Positions 53,987-62,628 of a stretch of 64,000 nucleotides of DNA are shown here, piece after piece. Under the pieces are notes generated by a model. The model was not told the origin of the DNA, did no database searches, and was given only the letters and a program-made list of their open reading frames with translations. Every line of letters starts with the position of its first letter. The first letter of the stretch is position 1. Source of the DNA: Nocardioides perillae (lineage in GTDB: Bacteria > Actinomycetota > Actinomycetes > Propionibacteriales > Nocardioidaceae). The position numbers and the translations under genes were made by a program. The stretch is taken from assembly GCF_013409425.1 (NCBI RefSeq), contig NZ_JACCAC010000001.1, positions 186,001 to 250,000 on the forward strand. Reading direction: 5' to 3'.

Positions 53987-55351
53987 TCAGATGGACCTCG
54001 TCTCCCCCGCCCGGTCGACGTAGGCGCCGCGCACGTCGCCCGCGAGCGCGAGCCCGACGCGCTGGCGCAGGTCGTGCACCGGCGCCGCGTCGTGGTCGGC
54101 GACAGCACCGTCGAGGGCGGCGACCACGGCGTCGGCGTGCGCCTCGACGACCGCCCGCTGGTGGTCGTCGCGCGCGGCCGCCGCGGCGTCGCGCAGCAGC
54201 CGCAGCAGCGCCGCCAGCACGGTCGGCTCCCGGGAGCCGTAGCGGCGGACCTGGCCGCACGCCAGGTCGAGGAAGTAGGTGAGGTCGCGGTCGGGCATCA
54301 GCACCCGCGGCTCGCCGGCGTCGTCGGCGTGCACGACCGGGCCGAGCCGGCGCCCGAGCAGGTGCACCACGAGCTCGGCCATGTGGCCGATCGCGTGCGC
54401 GGCGGTGACGGGGTCGTTGATGCCCGGGGAGAGCGCCTTGACGGCGATGTCCTCGAGCTGGCGGAAGCCGAAGGCGACGTCCTGCTCCAAGGTGCGCTCG
54501 TAGCCGAGCGACACGGCGGCGCGCACGGCGTCGCCGACGTCGTGGGCGTCTTCGTCCTGCGGCGGCGCGCTGCCGTCGGCCGTCCGCCACACCTGTGCGA
54601 CGGGCGCGCCGGTGACCACGTGGTCGCCCGGGCGCACGAGCAGCTCGGTGCAGGCTCGCCGCTCGCGCATCGCGCCGACGAGGCGGGCCACGTCCACGGC
54701 GCTCACGAAGCCGCCGCCCGCGGCCCGCACCAGGGCGCCCTGCCCCTCGGGTCGCGCGGCCTCGACGGGCGGGGCGTCGCGGGGTGCGTCGTACGCCGGG
54801 TAGGAGGCGGCCATCGCCCGGCGGGTCTCGCCGTTGACCGAGAGCATCATCGTGTCGATGCGCAGGATCGTGACGATGTGGGCGATCAGCCCGATGAGGG
54901 CGCTGAGGGAGACCAGGGCGAGGACGCCGGCCACGAAGGCGGCCGCGGCCGGGGCCTCGTCGACCGCGCGGAGCTCGCGGAGCACGGTGATGCTGTAGGC
55001 GAAGGTGCCCAGCAGCACCGCGAGCACCAGCTTGGTGACGCGGTCGCGGGTGAACTCGCGCAGCAGCCGGGGCGAGAACTGCTGCGAGGCCAGCTGCAGC
55101 GCCACCACGGTGATCGAGAAGGTGAGCGTCGTCGCGGTGATGGTGGTCGTGGCCAGCACCTGCAGCAGGGCGGAGAGCGACTCGACGTCACCGGGCCACA
55201 GGATGGTCCGCGGCCAGCCGAAGGGCACCGGCACCTCGACCAGCGACCGGGCGGCGGCCACACCGAGCAGCACGGCCACCGCCGGCCAGGTCCACAGGCC
55301 TCCTGTCGACCACCGGCCGCGCTCGCGGCCGCGGCGCACGTCACCTGGCAT
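53987..55351 (-). CDS. DUF2254 membrane protein
   Basis: A 454-residue protein with four membrane segments in the first 165 residues (TWPAVAVLLGVAAA, TITATTLTFSITVVALQLA, VLAVLLGTFAYSITVL, LALVSLSALIGLIAHIV). A soluble C-terminal part follows, containing ALSPGINDPVTAAHAIGHMAELVVHLL. This matches DUF2254, a widespread family without assigned function. It is the gene preceding the Zur-boxed importer, in the same direction, but the box suggests separate transcription. Confidence 0.8.
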   Translation of the reverse strand: MPGDVRRGRERGRWSTGGLWTWPAVAVLLGVAAARSLVEVPVPFGWPRTILWPGDVESLSALLQVLATTTITATTLTFSITVVALQLASQQFSPRLLREFTRDRVTKLVLAVLLGTFAYSITVLRELRAVDEAPAAAAFVAGVLALVSLSALIGLIAHIVTILRIDTMMLSVNGETRRAMAASYPAYDAPRDAPPVEAARPEGQGALVRAAGGGFVSAVDVARLVGAMRERRACTELLVRPGDHVVTGAPVAQVWRTADGSAPPQDEDAHDVGDAVRAAVSLGYERTLEQDVAFGFRQLEDIAVKALSPGINDPVTAAHAIGHMAELVVHLLGRRLGPVVHADDAGEPRVLMPDRDLTYFLDLACGQVRRYGSREPTVLAALLRLLRDAAAAARDDHQRAVVEAHADAVVAALDGAVADHDAAPVHDLRQRVGLALAGDVRGAYVDRAGETRSI

Positions 55352-55431
55352 CGGGTGGGTCTCCTCGCTGTCGTGGACGTCGTGCTGGCGGTGGCCGAGC
55401 CGACGGGCCGGGGCGCGCGTCGGGGCGGGGA

Positions 55432-56834
55432 TCAGGCGGCGTCGGTCGGGAGGCGCAACGTCGCGACGAAGACGCGGTGCTCGTCGTCGAGGCGGCGCGG
55501 GACCACCCGCAGCTCGACGTGCACCTCGGTGCCGTCGGCGCGCACGACGGGCACGGTGAGGGGCACGTCGAGCAGCTGGTCACGGCCGTTGGTCGCGTGG
55601 AGCGTCGTGCCGGCGATGTGGGCCTGGTGGTAGCGCTCGGGCACGACCACGATGACGCGTCGGCCCACCAGCTCGTCGGGCGAGCGGTAGCCCAGGAAGG
55701 TCGCCGCGGTCGCGCTCACCGCGACGATCACGCTCGCCTCGTCGGTGGCGATGAGCGCCTCGTCGGTCTCGACGAGCCGGCGGTAGGCGTCGCGCCGCAG
55801 GCCGTCGGCGGCCGACGCGGCGTCGGCCTCGACCCCGGCCTCGACCCCGGCCTCGACCCCGGCCTCGACCCCGGCCTCGACCCCGGCCTCGACCCCGGCC
55901 TCGACCCCGGCCTCGACCCGGGGTGCCCACGGCAGCGGCTCGCCGCCGGTCCCGGCCTGCCGGGCCACCTCGGCGCACAGCCAGGCCCGCATCTCGGCGA
56001 TCTCGGGCTGGGTGGGCGGGCCGAGGAAGAGCCCGGCCTGGGCTGCCGCACCGGCCGCGCGCAGGACCGCGTCGAGCGTCGCGAAGTGCGGGACGGACGC
56101 CGCCGGCACGACGACCTCCACCTCCGGGAGGCTCACGCCCGGCTCGAGCGCGTCGGCGAGCAGCTCGTCGGGGTCGTTCGGCAGGTCCGGCACGGGGAGC
56201 TGGTCGCGGAGGACCGTCAGCGCCTCGCCCGCGTCGACGTGGTGGTCGAGCGCACCGGGGTCGGTGTCGAGGGTGTGGAGCAGGTGCTCGCGCAGCAACG
56301 CCTGCGCGTGCTCCTGCCAGGCCCAGTGCATGAGCAGCGGCACGTTGCGCAGCCGCACGACGACCTCGCCGGGGCGGGCAGGGTCGTGGGGGCCGCCCGG
56401 GTCGTCACCGGGCACCTGGGTCGCGGCGTCCACCCAGCCGTCGCGCACCGCGCCGGGCACCTCCACCGGCTTGCCGAGCTCGAACCACACGACCTTCCCG
56501 CCCGCGACGGCGGTGGACCCCCAGCGGTCGACGCTGCTGTCGAGGAGCAGGAGGCCGCGGCCGGTGCCGGCGTCACGGCGTACTGCCGGGGGGCGGGCAG
56601 GTGCGGGCTCGCGTCGCCCACCTCGACCCGCACACCGTCGGCGTCGGCCCAGGCGGCGAGGGTGAGGCCGGCGCCCGCGTGCACGACGGCGTTGGTGACG
56701 ACCTCGGAGACGGCGAGCGCGGTGGCGTCGAGCCACTCGTCGGCGCCGGCGGAGCTGACGAGGGAGCACACGGCTCGGCGCGCGAGCGAGACGCTGCGCG
56801 CCTCGGGCGCCAGCTCGTGGCGGGCGAGCTCCAC
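55432..56834 (-). pseudogene. HATPase (RsbW-like) plus PAS-domain protein with a frameshift
   Basis: From GTG 56834 the frame gives an anti-sigma ATPase start: ARSVSLARRAVCSLV, ALAVSEVVTNAVVHAGAGL (N box) and VEVGDASPHLPAPRQYAVT. The G2 part GTGRGLLLLDSSVDRWGS then continues in another frame, followed by a long helical region, an 8-fold GVEA repeat and a C-terminal PAS domain (TDEALIATDEASVIVAVSATAATFLGY ...). The break is at 56571-56576, apparently one missing base. Both parts are well conserved, so a recent mutation or a sequence error is likely. A joined protein would be about 467 residues. Confidence 0.78.
55825..55920 (-). repeat. Eight 12-bp repeats encoding GVEA
   Basis: GGCCTCGACCCC repeated seven times exactly, with an eighth ending in G. 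It forms the linker before the PAS domain. Confidence 0.95.
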
Positions 56835-56959
56835 CGCACCTCCCGACCCGCGTCGCTCGGGGGTGCGCCGACGGGCGCCCCATCGTAGGACCGGACCGCG
56901 TCCGCCGTCAGCAGGGACGCGCGACCCCCGGCGACCGGGTCGACCGGCCCCGCAGGAGG

Positions 56960-57802
56960 TCAGTAGGTGTAGAAGCCGCGTCCGGTCTTGCGGCCGAGCA
57001 GGCCCGCGTCCACCATGCGCGCGAGCAGCGGCGGCGCGGCGTAGAGCGGCTCCTTGAACTCCTCGTAGAGCGAGACCGCCACGGCCTGCACGGTGTCGAG
57101 GCCGATGAGGTCGGCGAGCGCGAGCGGGCCCTGCGGGTGGGCGGCACCCAGCACCAGGCCGCGGTCGATGTCGTCGGCCGTGGCGAAGCCCGACTCCATC
57201 ATCCGGATCGCCGAGAGCACGAAGGGGATGAGCAGCGCGTTGACCACGAAGCCCGCGCGGTCCTGGCAGTCGATCGCCTGCTTGCCCAACGAGCCCTCGA
57301 CCCACGTGCGCGCCCGCTCGGTCGTCTCGGGGCCGGTGAGCAGCGACGGCACCAGCTCGACGAGCTGGAGCACCGGGACGGGGTTGAAGAAGTGGACGCC
57401 CATGACCTGCTGCGGGCGGGAGGTGACGACGCCGAGCTTCATGATCGGGATCGAGGAGGTGTTGGAGGCGAGGATCGCGTCGGGGGCGCGGACGACCTCG
57501 TCGAGCCGGCGGAAGAGGGCGACCTTCGCGTCCTCGTCCTCGACGATCGCCTCGACCACGACCTCGCGGTCGGCCAGCGCCTCGAGGTCGGTCTCGACCG
57601 CGATCCGGGCGAGCACGTCGGCGGCGGAGTCGACCTTGCCCTTCGCCTCGGCACGGCCCAGCGACGCCTCGAGCCGGGCCAGGCCCGCCTTCGCCGCCTC
57701 CTCGCTGGACTCCACGACCACCACGTGGCCGCCGCTGCGCGCCGCGACCTCCGCGATGCCCGCGCCCATGAGGCCGCACCCGACGACTCCGACCTTGTCC
57801 AC
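56960..57802 (-). CDS. 3-hydroxyacyl-CoA (3-hydroxybutyryl-CoA) dehydrogenase
   Basis: A 280-residue protein of full length. The NAD motif is VGVVGCGLMGAGIAEVAARSG; VMGVHFFNPVPVLQLVELV contains the catalytic histidine, with the partner glutamate in LVELV. DRAGFVVNALLIPFVLSA and GLLGRKTGRGFYTY complete the fold. It oxidises 3-hydroxyacyl-CoA, or makes 3-hydroxybutyryl-CoA. GTG start. Repeat array 2 begins 158 bases above it. Confidence 0.9.
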   Translation of the reverse strand: MDKVGVVGCGLMGAGIAEVAARSGGHVVVVESSEEAAKAGLARLEASLGRAEAKGKVDSAADVLARIAVETDLEALADREVVVEAIVEDEDAKVALFRRLDEVVRAPDAILASNTSSIPIMKLGVVTSRPQQVMGVHFFNPVPVLQLVELVPSLLTGPETTERARTWVEGSLGKQAIDCQDRAGFVVNALLIPFVLSAIRMMESGFATADDIDRGLVLGAAHPQGPLALADLIGLDTVQAVAVSLYEEFKEPLYAAPPLLARMVDAGLLGRKTGRGFYTY

Positions 57803-58435
57803 TGCCCGGCTCCTCGCCCTCGCGTGCGTCTGCGCCCGTGCGCCTTGGGGGTCGGGCGCGCGGCTCGCCGGGTGGCACCCGGTCCGCTGCGGACGGTACG
57901 GCGTACCGGTCGGTAGCGGAAGCCGCGCCGCCCCCGGGGTCGACGCGGCGCCCGGGCGTCGAGGGGTCGCGCGCTGCGCATGCGTCGAGGGGTCACGCGC
58001 TGGGCTCGCGTCGAGGGGTCGCGCGCTGGGCTCGCGTCGAGGGGTCGCGCGTTGGGCTGCGGCCGAGGGGTCGCGCGCTGGGCTGGCGTCGAGGGGTCAC
58101 TCGCTGCGCTCGCGCCGAGGGGTCACGCGCTGCGCTGGTGCCGAGGGGTCACGCGCTGGGCTGCGGCCGAGGGGTCACGCGCTGCGCTCGCGTCGAGGGG
58201 TCACGCGCTGGGCTGCGGCCGAGGGGTCACGCGCTGGGCTCGCGTCGAAGGGTCACGCGCTGGGTCACTCGGGTCTCGGGGTGGCCCGCCGAGGCCGTCC
58301 CGAGCCGGCTGACAGAGCCTGGACTGCGCCACTTCCCGTCCACCGGCGACCGTCGTGGATCCGTTCTCCACAGCGCAATCCGGGCCCCCGCGGAGTCGGG
58401 CGGGACTGTCGGTGGCAGGTGGTTGATTAGGCGGT
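57803..58435. other. Divergent intergenic region containing repeat array 2
   Basis: No gene is supported in these 633 bases. It holds the promoter side of the dehydrogenase gene, array 2 (57960-58264), and about 170 bases of less extreme composition before the HNH gene. TTCTCCACA at 58365-58373 is one base from a DnaA box, probably by chance. Open frames through the array only reflect the 26-bp period. Confidence 0.8.
57960..58264 (-). repeat. 26-bp tandem repeat array 2 (11 full units and a partial)
   Basis: Units begin every 26 bases from 57960 to 58246, each with CGAGGGGTC (CGAAGGGTC in the last) followed by ACGCGCTGGGCT or close variants. The orientation is reversed relative to arrays 1 and 3. 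Units at 58142 and 58194 are identical and their right neighbours differ by one base, showing a 52-bp duplication. It lies between divergent genes. Confidence 0.97.
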
Positions 58436-59755
58436 ATGGCAGACCACCGCGACCCCGCCCCGCAGCACCCGCTGCTGGTCGCGCTGGCCTGCCTCGACAC
58501 CGACCTCGACCACGCCGCGGGTACGCCGACCTGGTCACTGTCGCCGGGTGAGGCCGAGGTCGCGTTGGTGGAGCTCGCCAAGTGTCGTGCCCGCCTCGCC
58601 GCGCTGGAGCTCACCACGGTCGCCGCCGCGGACCGTGCGGGTGTCGGTGACGCCACGGGTGCGACCTCTACCGGGGCGCACTGGGCCAAGCTGACCCATC
58701 AGACCCGCGCCAAGTCAGTGACGTTGGTGCGCCACGCTGCTGCGCTGGAGGCACGGCACGGCACCGTGCTCGCGGCGATGAGCACAGGTGGGGTGTTGCC
58801 CGAGCAGGCCGAGGTCATCGCCCGCGCGGTCGACGCGCTGCCGGTGGATCGGGTCGGGGTCGCAGTGGTCGACGCTGCCCGCGCCCACCTCCTCGAGCTG
58901 GCCGCCTTGTTCGACGCGGTCGAGCTGAAACGACTCGGTGACCGGATCCTCGACGTCGTCGCCCCCGAGATCGCCGACGACGTTGAACGCGACCGCCTCG
59001 AACGCGAAGAAGCAGCAGCCGCCGCGGCAGCCTCGTTCACGATGACCCGCGACGGCCAGGGCAAGGCGCGTGGGCGGTTCACCATCCCCGCCGCGGAAGC
59101 CGACATGCTCGCGGCCGCTCTCGATGCGTTGACCGCGCCCCGTCACCACCACGCCGCCCACGGCACCGACCCGGTGCCGGTCGATCAGCATGGCGACCGG
59201 GTCCCGCGGCCGCTGCGGCGCGGGCAGGCGTTCTGCGAGTACGTCCGCACCCGCCACCGCTCCGCCGCCGGGGCAACCGCCACCACGACAACCCAGGCGG
59301 GTGGGGTCGACGCGACCGTCACCGTCACCCTCGACCTGGCGCAGCTCACCGGCCACGGCCCCGGGGCCGACGCACCGGCCACCCTGTCGACCGGGACCCG
59401 GATCACCGCCGCGAAAGCCCGCCTGTGGGCGTGCGGCGCTGCGATCGTGCCGGTCGTGCTCGGTGGGGCATCGCAGCCCCTCGACGTCGGACGCACCCGG
59501 CGCTACTTCACCAAGACCCAACGCCTCACCCTCGCACGCCTCCAAGGCGGCTGCACCGCCGACGGCTGCGACTGGCCGCCCTCGATGTGCCACGCCCACC
59601 ACCGCACCCCCTGGCATGCCGGCGGCAAGACAGACCTGGCCGAGGGCTACCTGCTCTGCCCCAGACACCACGCCCGCGCCCACGACCCCGCCTACGAGAC
59701 CACCTACCACCGCCACCGGATCACCTTCGCCCGCACCCGACCCATGCGGACCTGA
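58436..59755 (+). CDS. DUF222 / HNH endonuclease (13E12 repeat family)
   Basis: A 439-residue protein. About 10-330 is the helical DUF222 domain (LVELAKCRARLAALELTTVAAADRAG, LPEQAEVIARAVDAL). The HNH domain near 375-425 reads CTADGCDW ... CHAHHRTPWHAGGKTDLAEGYLLCPRHHARAH, with two zinc cysteine pairs and the catalytic HH. Relatives form the multi-copy REP13E12 family of mycobacteria, one of which is a phage attachment target. It is bracketed by inverted arrays of 26-bp repeats (57960-58264 and 59939-60134), a mobile-element-like arrangement. Whether it moves or cuts DNA is not shown by sequence. Confidence 0.92.
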   Translation: MADHRDPAPQHPLLVALACLDTDLDHAAGTPTWSLSPGEAEVALVELAKCRARLAALELTTVAAADRAGVGDATGATSTGAHWAKLTHQTRAKSVTLVRHAAALEARHGTVLAAMSTGGVLPEQAEVIARAVDALPVDRVGVAVVDAARAHLLELAALFDAVELKRLGDRILDVVAPEIADDVERDRLEREEAAAAAAASFTMTRDGQGKARGRFTIPAAEADMLAAALDALTAPRHHHAAHGTDPVPVDQHGDRVPRPLRRGQAFCEYVRTRHRSAAGATATTTTQAGGVDATVTVTLDLAQLTGHGPGADAPATLSTGTRITAAKARLWACGAAIVPVVLGGASQPLDVGRTRRYFTKTQRLTLARLQGGCTADGCDWPPSMCHAHHRTPWHAGGKTDLAEGYLLCPRHHARAHDPAYETTYHRHRITFARTRPMRT

Positions 59756-60266
59756 GCCAACCGACGCAACCAGACCCACCCACACCGCCCGGCACGGCGT
59801 ACACACCTGCCCGACCAACCCCCGCCGCCGACCCCGCCGCCGACCCCCGTCGCCGACCCCTGCGGCCGGCAGCCGCGGCGGCCTCGAGACCAGGCCCGAC
59901 GGTCTCCGTCGACCACCGGGGACCGCAGGCCAGCGGGCGACCCCTCGACGCGTGCCCAGCGCGCGACCCCTCGACGCATGCCCAACGCGCGACCCCTCGA
60001 CGCCAGCCCAGCGCGCGACCCCTCGACGCGTGCCCAGCGCGCGACCCCTCGACGCGTGCCCAGCCCGCGACCCCTCGGCGCGTGCCCAGCGCGCGACCCC
60101 TCGACACGAGCCCAGCGCGCGACCCCTCGGCGGTCTCGAGGCCGACCCGCGGCCCTCCTCGACACCCAGAGCCGGGGCCAGCGGGGCGCCTCTCTGGGGC
60201 TCGCTGCTAGGCCAACAGGACGGCCGAGGTCGGAGTCCGGCGACGCGTGCCTGGCAGGCTGGGCGG
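59756..60266. other. Intergenic region after the HNH gene containing repeat array 3
   Basis: No gene is supported in these 511 bases. The first 180 bases are C-rich with short CCGCCGACCCC-type tandem units. Array 3 follows, then about 130 bases leading to the next gene. CAGGCT at 60255-60260 is the likely -10 of that gene. Confidence 0.75.
59939..60134 (+). repeat. 26-bp tandem repeat array 3 (7 full units and a truncated eighth)
   Basis: Units start at 59939, 59965, 59991, 60017, 60043, 60069, 60095 and 60121, each GACCCCTCGACG (GACCCCTCGGCG in the sixth, GACCCCTCGACA in the seventh) followed by CGTGCCCAGCGCGC or close variants. The last breaks off at GACCCCTCGGCGGT, exactly as in array 1. 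The orientation is opposite to array 2. Confidence 0.96.
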
Positions 60267-60728
60267 GTGAGCCTGCCCCCGCCGCCCGCGCCGTCCTACC
60301 GGTGGGCCGTCGTGGCCGACCCGGACCGTCTCGTCGTGCAGTTCACCCCGGTCGCGTCACGCGCCGGGGAGGGCTTCGACGCCGTGCGTCGGCTCTTCGC
60401 GGTGCGCGGCTTCCGACCGGTGAGTCCCGAGGTGGTGCTGCGACCGCCCGCGGCTCAGGGGTGCGTGCTCCAACCGCTGGGCGAGGACCGTGCGGAGCTG
60501 GTGGTCGAGATCGGTCCGCGCGTCGGAGCCAGTCGCGTGCCGGTGCCGCATGGCGACCCGGCGTGGTCGCGTCGCGTCGGCGAGGCGCAGCAGGTCCTGG
60601 TGCTGCTCGCCGAGGCCGCGCTCGACGCCGACGGCGAGCTCGACGAGGAGCGCCTCGCCGCCGACACCGCGGCGGGCGGCGTCACCTGCGCGCTCGTGCC
60701 CGTCGGCGGGCTGCGCGACGACGGCTGA
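60267..60728 (+). CDS. Hypothetical protein
   Basis: A 153-residue acidic protein from GTG 60267. YRWAVVADPDRLVVQFTPV and VRRLFAVRGFRPVSPEVVL suggest an alternating alpha/beta domain, with a C-terminal helix (QQVLVLLAEAAL). No family recognised. CAGGCT lies six bases before the start, in nearly the same context as before the methyltransferase gene at 12279. Confidence 0.6.
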   Translation: MSLPPPPAPSYRWAVVADPDRLVVQFTPVASRAGEGFDAVRRLFAVRGFRPVSPEVVLRPPAAQGCVLQPLGEDRAELVVEIGPRVGASRVPVPHGDPAWSRRVGEAQQVLVLLAEAALDADGELDEERLAADTAAGGVTCALVPVGGLRDDG

Positions 60729-60829
60729 CGACCGCGTCCCGTCCCCCGCCACCCCGGTCACCGCCACGCCGCCACGCCGCCACCCCGGACCCCCGCCACC
60801 CCGGTCACGCCCCGCTCCGGCGGCGCCCG

Positions 60830-61648
60830 TCAGTCGGTCCAGGTCGGACGGCGCTTCTCCAGGAACGCGGTGACGTTCTCGACCGCGCTCGGCGCCTGGC
60901 TCGCGGCTGCCATGGCCTCGACCGCCAGGGCGTACGCCTCTCGCTCGGGCCGGTCGAGTTGGGCGTAGAGCGTGCTCTTGCCCCAGGCCTTGCTGGCCCG
61001 CGACCCCCGCGTGGCTCGGCCCAGCAGCTCGGCGACCGCGGCGTCGAGCTCGGTGTCGGGCACGACCCGGTTGACCAAGCCCCACTCCAGCGCGGTCGCC
61101 GCGTCGACGACGTCGCCCGTGAGCGCGAGCTCCATCGCCCGCTTGCGCCCGACGTTGCGCGCGATCGCCACCATCGGGGTGTGGCAGAACCACCCGCCCT
61201 TGCCGCCCGGCGCGGCGAACCCGGCGGACTCGGCCGCCACCGCCAGGTCGCACGTCGCGACCAGCTGGCAACCTGCGGCGGTCGCCAGTCCGTGGACCCG
61301 CGCGAGCACGACCTGCGGCACCGACTGGATCGTCGCCATGAGCTCGGTGCACACCTCGAGCAGCGCCCGCACCTCGCCGACCGACCGGCCCGCCACGTCG
61401 GCGAAGTCGTGGCCGGCGCTGAAGACCGGGCCGTCACCGGCGAGCACGATCCCCGCGGCGTCGGTGCGGGCGACGTCGCGGAAGGCCGCGAGCAGCTGCT
61501 CGAGGTGCTCGCGCGAGAGTGCGTTGCGCCGTTCTGGCCGCGCCATCGTGATCGTGGTGACGTCACCCTCCCGCGTCACCCGCGGCGCGCCGGGGGTGGG
61601 TGCGGGCGAGGCGTCGGGGGTCGGGCGGCAGTCGTCGACGGCGGTCAC
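60830..61648 (-). CDS. Enoyl-CoA hydratase/isomerase family protein
   Basis: A 272-residue crotonase. GDGPVFSAGHDFADVAGRS is the oxyanion loop, and VHGLATAAGCQLVATCDLAVAAESAGFAAPGGKGGWFCHTP is the active-site region. The usual first catalytic glutamate position is glutamine (AAGCQL) and the second lies in the PGGKGG stretch, so it is probably an isomerase, hydrolase or other crotonase rather than a hydratase. GTG 61648 has CAGGAGG upstream. It follows the intradiol dioxygenase gene by 44 bases. Confidence 0.82.
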   Translation of the reverse strand: MTAVDDCRPTPDASPAPTPGAPRVTREGDVTTITMARPERRNALSREHLEQLLAAFRDVARTDAAGIVLAGDGPVFSAGHDFADVAGRSVGEVRALLEVCTELMATIQSVPQVVLARVHGLATAAGCQLVATCDLAVAAESAGFAAPGGKGGWFCHTPMVAIARNVGRKRAMELALTGDVVDAATALEWGLVNRVVPDTELDAAVAELLGRATRGSRASKAWGKSTLYAQLDRPEREAYALAVEAMAAASQAPSAVENVTAFLEKRRPTWTD

Positions 61649-61692
61649 GGGTCCTCCTGGCGGTCGGCGGGGCCCTCCGCAGTCTGGCCCGG

Positions 61693-62628
61693 TCAGCCCC
61701 CGGGGGCCAGCACCACGTCGAAGCGGGTGCGCGCCCAGGTGCGCTCGCCGAGGTCGCGACCGTCGGGGGTCGGGGTGCCCGCAGGCTGCTCCTCGAAGTC
61801 CTTGACCAGTGAGTCCCTCACCCCGAAGACGCTGTCGCTGGCGAGCAGCTCGTCGCCGCGCACGAAGATGTGCGTGACGAGGGTGCGCAGCCCCGGCGCG
61901 GTGACCATGAAGTGCAGGTGCGACGCGCGCATCGGCGAGCGGCCGGTGGCCGCGAGCATGCGGCCGACGGGCCCGTCGTGCGGGATGGGGTACGGCGTGG
62001 GGGTGACCGCCCAGAACCGGAACCCGCCGTCGTCGTCGCTGAAGAGGTGGGCCCGCCCGGCCGTGCGGTCGTCGTCGTACTGCACGTCGTAGAAGCCGTC
62101 CTCGTCGGCCTCCCACACCTCGATCCGGGCGCCGGCGACCGGCGCCCCGGTGGTGTCGCGGACGGCGCCCTCCACCCAGCAGGGCTGTCCGCTCGCCCCG
62201 CCGGCGATGTCGCCGCCGAGCTCGACGTGCGGTGCGTCCTCGACGAAGAACGGCCCGAAGACGGTGGCCTCCGTGGCGTCGCCGTGCGCCTCGTTGTTGA
62301 CGGTGATGGTCTGCATCGAGACGCCGAGGGTGTCGGACAGCAGGATGAACTCCTGGCGCCGCTCGTCGGTCAGGTGGCCGACCGCGGTGAGGAAGTCGAT
62401 GCCGGCCGCCCACTCCGCCTCGGTCAGCCGCACCTCGCGCACGAAGGCGTGCAGGTGCCGCACCGCCGACTGCAGCAGTATCCGCAGCCGCTCGTCCTCG
62501 GCCCCGTCGAAGGAGGCCACGACCCGGGCGACGAGCTCCTCCTCGCGGGCGCGCTGCTCTGCGGAGACGGGGGCGGCGTAGGCCGCAGCGGCCGCAGTGG
62601 CCGGCGTGGTCGTGTCGTCGAGCGTCAT
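61693..62628 (-). CDS. Intradiol dioxygenase, hydroxyquinol 1,2-dioxygenase type
   Basis: A 311-residue non-heme iron(III) dioxygenase. The iron ligands are tyrosines in [10 protein letters not shown] and [14 protein letters not shown] and the histidines of RASHLHFMV. The N-terminal helical dimerisation region and the long C-terminal tail fit hydroxyquinol/chlorocatechol dioxygenases. Product would be maleylacetate, the substrate of the maleylacetate reductase encoded just upstream in the operon (ATGA overlap). Confidence 0.88.
   Translation of the reverse strand: MTLDDTTTPATAAAAAYAAPVSAEQRAREEELVARVVASFDGAEDERLRILLQSAVRHLHAFVREVRLTEAEWAAGIDFLTAVGHLTDERRQEFILLSDTLGVSMQTITVNNEAHGDATEATVFGPFFVEDAPHVELGGDIAGGASGQPCWVEGAVRDTTGAPVAGARIEVWEADEDGFYDVQYDDDRTAGRAHLFSDDDGGFRFWAVTPTPYPIPHDGPVGRMLAATGRSPMRASHLHFMVTAPGLRTLVTHIFVRGDELLASDSVFGVRDSLVKDFEEQPAGTPTPDGRDLGERTWARTRFDVVLAPGG

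Noticed and set aside
58365..58373. TTCTCCACA as a DnaA box or origin
   Set aside because: A single nine-base near match in GC-rich DNA, with no cluster and no dnaA, dnaN or parAB nearby.
57093..58551. Long open frames across array 2 giving repeated EGSRAG/ASRGHALG-like proteins
   Set aside because: The 26-bp period keeps all frames open in turn. There is no ribosome-binding site or recognisable fold, and the dehydrogenase gene on the other strand explains part of it.
57960..60134. The 26-bp arrays as CRISPR
   Set aside because: Units are directly adjacent with no unique spacers, and no cas gene is nearby.
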